From: Nocardia arthritidis NBRC 100137
GTDB lineage: Bacteria > Actinomycetota > Actinomycetes > Mycobacteriales > Mycobacteriaceae
Reading direction: 5' to 3'
Assembly: GCF_001612765.1 (NCBI RefSeq)
Contig: NZ_BDBB01000036.1
Location: forward strand, 30,360-94,359
DNA: 64,000 bases
In this document: positions 57,843 through 64,000 of the stretch, piece by piece
How the letters are laid out: every line of letters begins with the position of its first letter
Position numbering within the stretch: the stretch's first letter is position 1
Notes under the pieces: model-generated
Databases searched by the model: none
Told to the model about the DNA's origin: nothing
Seen by the model: only the letters and a program-made list of their open reading frames with translations
Translations under genes and position numbers: made by a program

Positions 57843-59579
57843 CTACCGCGGCATGACTTGGCGGTTTTTCTTGGCGAGAAAGCCGCGCAGGCGGCGCACC
57901 GGCCAGGTGTTGAGAACCTCGTGCGGCCCCGCCCATCCGCGCTGCGCGGTGGCGACGCCGAAGCGCATGTGATCAAGGTGCGGTATGGCGTGCGCGTCGG
58001 TGTTGATCGCGAAGACCACTCCCAGGTCGCGTGCTCGCCGGACGAGGTGGTCGTCGAGGTCGAGGCGGTCGGGGTAGGCGTTGATCTCCATGGCGGTTCC
58101 CGTCCGGGCGGCGGCGGAGAACACGGCGTCGGCGTCGAATTCGATGGGTGGCCTGCGGCCGAGGACGCGGGTGGTGGGGTGGCCGATGATGTCGACATAG
58201 GGATGTTCGATGGCGGTGATGAGCCTGCGTGTCATCTCTGCGCGGGGCAGGTCGAAATGCGAATGGACCGAGGCGATGAGGATGTCGAAGCCGGAGAGGA
58301 ATTCGTCGTCCCAGTCCAGCGCGCCGTCGGCGGCGATGTTCAGCTCCGAGCCGTGCAGTACCGCGATCCGGTGCCTCGACGCGAGTTCACGCAGTTCGCG
58401 TCGCTGGGCGAGAGCCTTCTCCCGGGTCATGCGCTGCATCGCCAACTGGGACGCGTGATCGGTGATGGCGCAGTACTGGTAGCCACGGTGCGCTGCCGCG
58501 GCGACCATGTCGGCCGCGCAGGCCAGGCCGTCGGTCAGATCGGTGTGCAGGTGCAGATCGCCTCGCAAATCGGTGGTCTCGACGAGACGCGGCAACCGCC
58601 CGGCCGCCGCCGCCTCGACCTCTCCGCGGTCCTCACGCAGCGTCGGCGGTATCCAAGGTAGCCCGAGGGCGTCGTAGATCTCCGTTTCGGTGGCAGCTGC
58701 CACGGGACGGTCGGTGGCGGCCTCGACGAGTCCGTATTCGCTGAGTTTCAATCCGGCGCGCACAGCCAATGTCCGGATGCGGATGTTGTGCGCTTTCGAC
58801 CCGGTGAAGTACATCAGCGCGGCGCCCCAGCACGCGGCCGGTACGACGCGCAAATCCACTTGGACGCCATGAGTCGTCACGATCGACGACTTGGTCGGCC
58901 CGTGCGCGAGAATCCGATCGACGAGCGGGAGAGCGCAGAAGCGGCTCATGACCCCGTCCGGATCGTCATCGACAGCGGCGAGCAGGTCGATGTCGCCCAC
59001 GGTGTCACGCATGCGGCGCAGCGACCCCGCGTAGTCCACTGCGCTTACCTCGGGCATCGTCGCGAGCGCGGCGACGAGACCGTCGGCGACGTCCAGCGCG
59101 ACCGCCAACGGGATGCGTCCCTGTGACCGCTGCATCCGGCGGATCGCTTCTTCGAGATTGCGCTCGCTCGTCTCACCCCACCCCTTCAGAGGGCGCAGTC
59201 TTTGATCGCCTAATGCGGTGATCAACTCCGGTAGCGAGGAAATGCCCAGCTCTTCGTACACTTGGTGGGCGCGGCGCGGCCCGAGCCCTGGGATACCCAG
59301 CAGTGCCCGCAGTCCGGCGGGCAACTGAGCGTGCAGTTCCTCCAATGCCGCGATGTGGCCGGTGCGGCGCAGCTCCAAGAGCCGGTCGGCGGTGTGGGCG
59401 CCGACAGCGGGGATCTCCATCAATCCTTTTCGGTCGAGGGTATCGATGTCCAGGGGATACCCGGCGACAGACCGAGCGGCTTTCTCGTAGGACCGCACCC
59501 GGTAAGGATCACCACCGGATATGGCGATCATCTCCGCCATGTCCGACAGTGCCTGGGCAGCGAGATCATTAGAACGCAT
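57843..59579 (-). CDS. PolX-type DNA polymerase with PHP domain
   Basis: This 578-residue bacterial family X polymerase has an N-terminal HhH region (LMEIPAVGAHTADRLLELRR; LLGIPGLGPRRAHQVYEEL), the polymerase core (GSLRRMRDTVGDIDLLAAVD with the Asp pair, VDLRVVP with the third Asp) and a C-terminal PHP exonuclease (LRGDLHLHTDLTDGLACAAD; AITDHAS; HGSELNI; SVHSHFD; HPTTR; NTDAHA) with a full metal-ligand set. It fills short gaps in base-excision repair and proofreads. It matches the usual PolX length of 570 residues. It is downstream of a short gap after the phosphoribosyltransferase-esterase gene. Confidence 0.92.
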   Translation of the reverse strand: MRSNDLAAQALSDMAEMIAISGGDPYRVRSYEKAARSVAGYPLDIDTLDRKGLMEIPAVGAHTADRLLELRRTGHIAALEELHAQLPAGLRALLGIPGLGPRRAHQVYEELGISSLPELITALGDQRLRPLKGWGETSERNLEEAIRRMQRSQGRIPLAVALDVADGLVAALATMPEVSAVDYAGSLRRMRDTVGDIDLLAAVDDDPDGVMSRFCALPLVDRILAHGPTKSSIVTTHGVQVDLRVVPAACWGAALMYFTGSKAHNIRIRTLAVRAGLKLSEYGLVEAATDRPVAAATETEIYDALGLPWIPPTLREDRGEVEAAAAGRLPRLVETTDLRGDLHLHTDLTDGLACAADMVAAAAHRGYQYCAITDHASQLAMQRMTREKALAQRRELRELASRHRIAVLHGSELNIAADGALDWDDEFLSGFDILIASVHSHFDLPRAEMTRRLITAIEHPYVDIIGHPTTRVLGRRPPIEFDADAVFSAAARTGTAMEINAYPDRLDLDDHLVRRARDLGVVFAINTDAHAIPHLDHMRFGVATAQRGWAGPHEVLNTWPVRRLRGFLAKKNRQVMPR

Positions 59580-59722
59580 AACGGCCTCCCACCAGCCGGT
59601 CAGGGCTTGCTCGGTCCGATGATCCGAGCCCGCACCGAGTGCCCCGGCAGCAAAGGGGCATCAGGTTGACCGCGAGAACGACCAATGGCCTCACCTGATG
59701 CCGAGCGAGCGTGACCGTATCG

Positions 59723-61738
59723 TCAAAGTCCGGTGGGATAAGTTTCCGGAGTGGCGTCGGTGATCCAGCGCTCACCTGGGTCCAGAGGTTCCACAGCGGT
59801 GGTGTTGTCGATGTGGATGATCGCGTCATATCGCTCGCCGAGGCGGGTGTAGAAGTAGTGGCTTCGACGTTCCGTGCCGGGCAGGTAGATGACGCCTATG
59901 GCCCGTTCGAGGCGCGGATGCCGCAGAGAGTCCGCGACGCCGGCAGGTGAGTCGGTGCGGATCATGAAGGACGGGATGCCGGTGTCGTGCAGCAGTTCCT
60001 CGGCGCTGCTGGGTAGGGATGTGCGCACGAGTTTGTGCTCGGCGGGGCCGTCCCAATCGCTCGCCGCGGTGACCGTACCGCGGCAGGTGGTGAATCCGAC
60101 GATGCGGCAGACGTTCGGGTGCCTTTCGCGGACCAGCTGCCCGAGGGAAAGCTGGCCCTCGGCGGCAAGTTCGGTGGCACGGGCGTCTCCGACATGGGAA
60201 TTGTGCGCCCACACCACGATTCGTGCGGGATTCCCTGGACGGTCGAGATGGTGGGCGAGTGCGTCGAGCGTGCCGGCCATGTGCTCGTCGCGCAGATTCC
60301 ACGAGGAGACGCGGTCGCCGAACATGGCGCGGTAGTACGCCTCCGCGTCGCGGACCGTCCAGGCGTTGCGCAGTGCGTCGAAGAGGGCTTCGCCATCGTG
60401 TACATCGATGTGTTCGGCGGCGTTGCGCTGGAGGTCGACGAGCTGGCGCACGACTTCGGTCTGGCAGGAGTCGCCCGCCCCGAAGGCGGCGGCGAAACCG
60501 TAAGCTTGACCGTCATTCTCGGAGGTGTGGTCGAAGCAGCTGTAGCGCCGTCGCGCGCGTTCGGCCGCGGCGGGGTCCACCGTCTCCAGGTAGGAGATGA
60601 CGCGCCGCATGGAGCGGTGCATGCTGTACAGGTCGAGGCCGTAGAAGCCGGTGAGCGTCGCACCCGCACGGCGCTGTTCGTCGTTGTGCTGACGCAGCCA
60701 GGACACGAAGTCCCGGACCACGGTATTGCGCCACATCCATGCCGGGAACCGTTCGAAGCCGCTGAGCGCGTGCGCCGCCGATTCATCCTTTCCGAGCGCG
60801 CGGACATAGCGGTCGACCCGGTGCGCGTCGGGCCAATCCGCTTCGGCCGCGACACCGGTGAATCCCTTCTCGGTGATGAGCCAGCGGGTGATCGCGGCTC
60901 GTGCGGCGTAGAACTCATGGGTGCCGTGCGAACTCTCGCCGATGAGTACGAACCTGGCGTCGCCGACGAGATCTTCCAAGGCCTCGTCGGATGGCACGCC
61001 GGCGGGTGCCGCGATCGATGCCCGGCGTAGCGCCTCGACGGGGTCGAGCAGTGTGATCGACGCCTCGGCCGGGGAACTCGAGAGCAGTTCCCGGACCTGT
61101 TGATCGGTTACCTGAGCGAAGTTCCAGAACGAGTCGCCGACCGCGAGGAAGGGGGAAGGCATACTGGCGCACACCATTTCATCGACCAATGCCTCGAACT
61201 CTCGGCAGGTGGATTCCGGCGCCGCCGGAACGGCGACCACGATGCGCTTCGGCTCACCCGCGGCGATCGTCTCGACAGCGGCGAACATACTCGCACCGGT
61301 GGCCAGTCCGTCGTCGACGAGAATCACGGTGCGGCCCGCCACATCCATCGGTCGGCGGCCGCCGCGATAGGCGGCTTCCCGGCGCAGCAACTCCCGCGCC
61401 TCGTCACGGGCGATGGCACGCACCTGTTCGGCGGTGAGATGCAGACCTCGGACCATGTCGTCGTTGACCACGATCCGGCCGCCGCCGGCCAGCGCGCCGA
61501 TCGCGTATTCAGGATTGCCCGGTGCGCCGAGTTTGCGCACGATCAGCGTGTCCAATGGGGCGCCGAGGGCGGCGGCGATCTCCCAGGCGACCGGCACACC
61601 GCCGCGAGCAAGACCGAGGACGACGACATCAGGATCTCCCCGGTAATGCTGCAGCAGCCCGGCAAGGACGCGACCCGCCTCCCTGCGGTCGCGGAAAATC
61701 GGCTGAGGTTCGTCACGGATGCCCGGCGACGACGTCAT
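59723..61738 (-). CDS. Phosphoribosyltransferase-erythromycin esterase fusion
   Basis: This 671-residue fusion has an N-terminal type I phosphoribosyltransferase (about 15-220: LGLARGGVPVAWEIAAALGA, PRPP loop TVILVDDGLATGAS) and a C-terminal erythromycin-esterase-like domain (about 255-671: VLIGESSHGTHEFYAARAAI, AAEADWPDAHRVDRYV, VVWAHNSHVGDARA). This is the layout of the M. tuberculosis DosR gene Rv2030c (681 residues), which lies next to hspX. The esterase half has the His/Glu pair of EreA-type enzymes but more probably acts on an unknown endogenous ester. AGGAG lies 8 nt before the ATG. It is divergent from the next phosphoribosyltransferase fusion. Confidence 0.9.
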   Translation of the reverse strand: MTSSPGIRDEPQPIFRDRREAGRVLAGLLQHYRGDPDVVVLGLARGGVPVAWEIAAALGAPLDTLIVRKLGAPGNPEYAIGALAGGGRIVVNDDMVRGLHLTAEQVRAIARDEARELLRREAAYRGGRRPMDVAGRTVILVDDGLATGASMFAAVETIAAGEPKRIVVAVPAAPESTCREFEALVDEMVCASMPSPFLAVGDSFWNFAQVTDQQVRELLSSSPAEASITLLDPVEALRRASIAAPAGVPSDEALEDLVGDARFVLIGESSHGTHEFYAARAAITRWLITEKGFTGVAAEADWPDAHRVDRYVRALGKDESAAHALSGFERFPAWMWRNTVVRDFVSWLRQHNDEQRRAGATLTGFYGLDLYSMHRSMRRVISYLETVDPAAAERARRRYSCFDHTSENDGQAYGFAAAFGAGDSCQTEVVRQLVDLQRNAAEHIDVHDGEALFDALRNAWTVRDAEAYYRAMFGDRVSSWNLRDEHMAGTLDALAHHLDRPGNPARIVVWAHNSHVGDARATELAAEGQLSLGQLVRERHPNVCRIVGFTTCRGTVTAASDWDGPAEHKLVRTSLPSSAEELLHDTGIPSFMIRTDSPAGVADSLRHPRLERAIGVIYLPGTERRSHYFYTRLGERYDAIIHIDNTTAVEPLDPGERWITDATPETYPTGL

Positions 61739-62141
61739 TTCGTGCTCCTATCGGCGGTGATGGTTGCCGGGGCGCTTCCGGGTCGCACAGATCGCCCCGA
61801 CAGGTCGAGCGCGTGCGCACTTACGAGCCTGCCCCTGAGTACGCACCGGAGTAAGAGGCATCCTGCCCGTGGCACATGGACGATGGTCACTGCGTGGCGG
61901 CCGCCCGGCGCGGACGGTCGGCACGCGCCCACCAGCGGTTCACCCCTGCGCCACACACCACACGATTCGACGATGCCAGGGGCAGGTGGCCAGGAAGCGG
62001 TGAGTGGCGAGCCGTCGCGCTTCGAATGAACCGGGAGGTGACCAGCGACATCGTAGGACCAACGGCTCTCCACTCGGCGACGATCGGACCTGCCCAGCAG
62101 GAGGCGACGAAATCACACTGGAATGTGAAAGGAGGTCTGCG
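61739..62141. other. Divergent promoter region of the two PRT fusions
   Basis: No gene or clear operator is visible in these 403 bases between divergent genes. The only clear element is the AAAGGAGGT ribosome-binding site just before 62142. Confidence 0.5.
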
Positions 62142-63494
62142 ATGCTTTTCGATGATCGCCGTGATGCCGGGCGTCGATTGGGCAGGCGACTGGAGTACCT
62201 CCGGGACGAGGATGCCGTCGTAGTGGGCCTACCTCGCGGCGGCGTCCCCGTGGCCTACGAAGTCGCACGGGCGCTGGACGCGCCCCTGGATGTGATCGTG
62301 GTTCGCAAACTCGGTGTGCCGTACCAGCCGGAACTCGCCTTCGGCGCGATCGGCGAAGACGACGTCCAGGTGGTCAACGACGTTATCGTCGGCTATACGA
62401 GGCTCACCAGCGACGAGATCGCCACGGTGGAACGCCGCGAACGCGCCGAACTGCGGCGGCGGACCGAGCGGCTGCGGCGCGCTCACGCGCGTATCCAGCT
62501 GTCGGGCCGGACCGTCATCGTCATCGATGACGGTATAGCCACCGGTGCGACGGCACGCGCCGCCTGCCAGGTTGCCTGGGCGCATGGCGCACAACGGGTC
62601 GTACTGGCTGTCCCTGTGGCTCCGCGTGACACACTGGCGGCGCTGGGGGAGGTGGCCGACGAGGTGGTCTGTCTGGAGATGCCCATGTGGTTCGGGGCGG
62701 TCGGCAGCTGGTACCGCAAATTCGGTCAGGTCACCGACGCCGAGGTCGAACGGCTGCTTTGTGCCGCAGGAGACCGCGGGACACCGGCTCATGCATCCGG
62801 CGAGGATCCGCCACTGCGTGATGAGGACATTCGGATCCCGATCGGAGAGACGGAACTTTCCGGGCACCTCACCATTCCCGAGAACCCGCTCGGGATGGTG
62901 GTCTTCGTGCACGGCAGCGGCAGCAGCAGGCACAGCCCGCGCAATCGCTTCGTAGCCGAGGTGCTCAACCGAGCCGGGCTGGCGACCTTGCTGTTCGATC
63001 TCCTCACTCCGGAGGAGGAGGTCGATCGGGCACGGGTTTTCGATATCCCGCTGCTGTCGCGGCGGCTGCTCGACGTCACCCGATGGCTGACCGGTCGAGC
63101 CGAGGTCGCCGGTATGCGGATCGGGTACTTCGGTGCCAGCACGGGCGCGGCTGCGGCCTTGCGCGCCGCGGCGGATCCCGGTGTCGCCATCGCCGCGGTG
63201 GTGTCGCGTGGCGGGCGTCCGGATCTCGCCGGACCGGCACTTCCGGCGGTGCGGACGCCGACGCTGCTGATCGTGGGTGGGCACGACTATTCGGTGCTGG
63301 AGCTCAATCGTTTGGCGGCACAGGAGATGTCGTGTGAAACCGCGCTCACGGTGGTGCCCGGTGCCACGCACTTGTTCGCCGAACCGGGCGCATTGGAAAA
63401 GGCCGCCGAACTCGCGCGTGACTGGCTGGTGGCTCAACTGTCGCCCGCACCGGCGGTCGACGGCGGCACCGGACGCACGGAGACGCGACCATGA
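62142..63494 (+). CDS. Phosphoribosyltransferase-alpha/beta hydrolase fusion
   Basis: This 450-residue fusion has a type I phosphoribosyltransferase (1 to about 210: VVVGLPRGGVPVAYEVARAL, PRPP loop TVIVIDDGIATGAT) and a C-terminal dienelactone-hydrolase-like alpha/beta hydrolase (about 235-440: VVFVHGSGSSRHSPRNRFVA, nucleophile Ser in YFGASTGAAAAL, Asp in GGHDY, His in GATHLF). A similar fusion is Rv0571c in the M. tuberculosis DosR regulon beside pncB2. An ideal AAAGGAGGT precedes ATG 62142. The two PRT-hydrolase fusions facing each other suggest a shared PRPP-linked metabolite, function unknown. Confidence 0.9.
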   Translation: MLFDDRRDAGRRLGRRLEYLRDEDAVVVGLPRGGVPVAYEVARALDAPLDVIVVRKLGVPYQPELAFGAIGEDDVQVVNDVIVGYTRLTSDEIATVERRERAELRRRTERLRRAHARIQLSGRTVIVIDDGIATGATARAACQVAWAHGAQRVVLAVPVAPRDTLAALGEVADEVVCLEMPMWFGAVGSWYRKFGQVTDAEVERLLCAAGDRGTPAHASGEDPPLRDEDIRIPIGETELSGHLTIPENPLGMVVFVHGSGSSRHSPRNRFVAEVLNRAGLATLLFDLLTPEEEVDRARVFDIPLLSRRLLDVTRWLTGRAEVAGMRIGYFGASTGAAAALRAAADPGVAIAAVVSRGGRPDLAGPALPAVRTPTLLIVGGHDYSVLELNRLAAQEMSCETALTVVPGATHLFAEPGALEKAAELARDWLVAQLSPAPAVDGGTGRTETRP

Positions 63495-63833
63495 CCTCGA
63501 TTCGGGTTCTTTCCGGCAACGCCGATACGCACGGCGATGTCGCCGGACGCCAGGCCGTGATCGTCGATGACATGATCTCCACCGCAGCGACCATCGAGGC
63601 CGCGATCACGCTACCGACATCATCGTCGCGGCCACGCACGGACCGCTGACACCGGACCGCGACGGCGCGGCTGCGTGAACTCGGCCTGCGCCGGGTCGGG
63701 GTGACCGATTCGATCGCACATCGAGATTCGGCTTCGCCGATCGAGGTTTGCTCGGTCGCTGCACTGCTGGCGGACGCCATTGCTCGGCTGCATGGTGAGC
63801 GGCCGCGATACGAGCTACTCGGTCAGGTCTGAC
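63491..63833 (+). pseudogene. PRPP synthetase remnant
   Basis: ATG 63491 overlaps the preceding stop (ATGA) and reads SGNADTHGDVAGRQAVIVDD MISTAATIEAAI, then after a deletion and a frameshift DIIVAATHGPLTPD and finally LREL then SIAHRDSASPIEVCSVAALL. This is the ribose-phosphate-binding end of a ribose-phosphate diphosphokinase, lacking about 200 N-terminal residues. It marks a lost PRPP-forming gene next to two PRPP-using genes. Confidence 0.7.
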
Positions 63834-64000
63834 ATTCTCAGGCGGCATTGGTGTGTGAAACCCCGGTGGCTGTGGGCGGCTGCGGCGGAGACGGATGCCC
63901 AGCCGTGGCTAGCCGATCTCACGACGTTCCGCGGCCCGTCCCGACGGACGGGAATCCGGTCCGGTGCCGAGCGCGCAGCGGCAGGCCGAGTGCGGAGCGG
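63834..64000. other. Window end without recognised feature
   Basis: The last 167 bases contain no coding sequence or structure I can support. Confidence 0.5.

Noticed and set aside
59605..59635. GCTCGG...CCGAGC hairpin as a terminator after the PRT-esterase gene
   Set aside because: It lies on the wrong side: 3' of the polX start, upstream of polX and behind the esterase stop by about 100 nt, with a 9-nt loop and no T-run; it could be chance.
1..64000. CRISPR arrays, tRNA or rRNA genes
   Set aside because: No regularly spaced repeats, CCA-ended cloverleaf patterns or rRNA landmarks were noticed on reading; a computed scan would be needed to exclude a tRNA fully.

Overview
The window comes from a high-GC actinomycete. 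Codon bias, GTG and TTG starts, 1-4 nt gene overlaps, TetR density, mycobacteria-like small membrane proteins and a set of genes resembling the mycobacterial dormancy (DosR) regulon point to a Nocardia- or Rhodococcus-like member of the Mycobacteriales. The assignment is inferred from gene content; there is no rRNA or marker gene in the window.

Layout. 0.07-5.3 kb: a ribose uptake and activation operon (rbsB-C-A-K-D, minus strand) divergent from a LacI-type regulator, with two overlapping LacI-type operators between them. 5.5-8 kb: a Baeyer-Villiger-type monooxygenase, a phosphotransferase remnant, and an orphan toxin tip with a probable immunity gene. 8.2-13.4 kb: stress-type small genes, a SigB/SigF-family sigma factor and two convergent paralogous TetR regulators that share an operator motif with a third, orphan site. 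13.4-20.6 kb: a probable mobile segment bounded by 38-bp inverted repeats and carrying a tyrosine recombinase, a membrane Ser/Thr kinase, a DUF5995 protein, a secreted protein, a Tat-exported amine oxidase and a TetR. 21-28 kb: a frameshifted 2OG-Fe(II) oxygenase, several gene remnants, a prenyltransferase-terpene synthase fusion, a DUF6924 protein and TrmO.

28-49.4 kb is a large aromatic catabolic island. On the minus strand lie an indolepyruvate-type ferredoxin oxidoreductase pair (iorA, iorB), a cyclase/kynurenine-formamidase-like hydrolase, a CrtI-like flavoprotein, a cupin and a fumarylacetoacetase-family hydrolase. Divergent on the plus strand lie a RidA-like protein, an aryl-CoA ligase, a hotdog thioesterase and a flavin monooxygenase/Old-Yellow-Enzyme fusion of the 2-aminobenzoyl-CoA monooxygenase/reductase type. 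After a strong terminator come an AraC regulator, then an SDR, a StyA-type oxygenase, a StyA2B-type oxygenase-flavin reductase fusion and a dienelactone hydrolase-SnoaL fusion, and last a PaaX-like repressor and TesB. The most economical reading is indole (or a related bicycle) to anthranilate, to anthraniloyl-CoA, to a dearomatised alicyclic CoA ester, with the minus-strand module finishing ring opening. This is a prediction.

49.9-63.8 kb resembles dormancy and stress loci of mycobacteria: a CBS-BON protein, TerC, Hsp20, a tandem universal stress protein, nicotinate phosphoribosyltransferase, PolX, and two phosphoribosyltransferase fusions (one with erythromycin esterase, one with an alpha/beta hydrolase). 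It is interspersed with truncated integrase, universal stress protein, wax ester synthase and PRPP synthetase remnants, so this stretch has been rearranged.

Best candidates for something new: the single-chain prenyltransferase-terpene synthase (23.4-25.4 kb), the combined indole/anthraniloyl-CoA gene set (28-49 kb), and the inverted-repeat-bounded recombinase element (13.4-20.6 kb).
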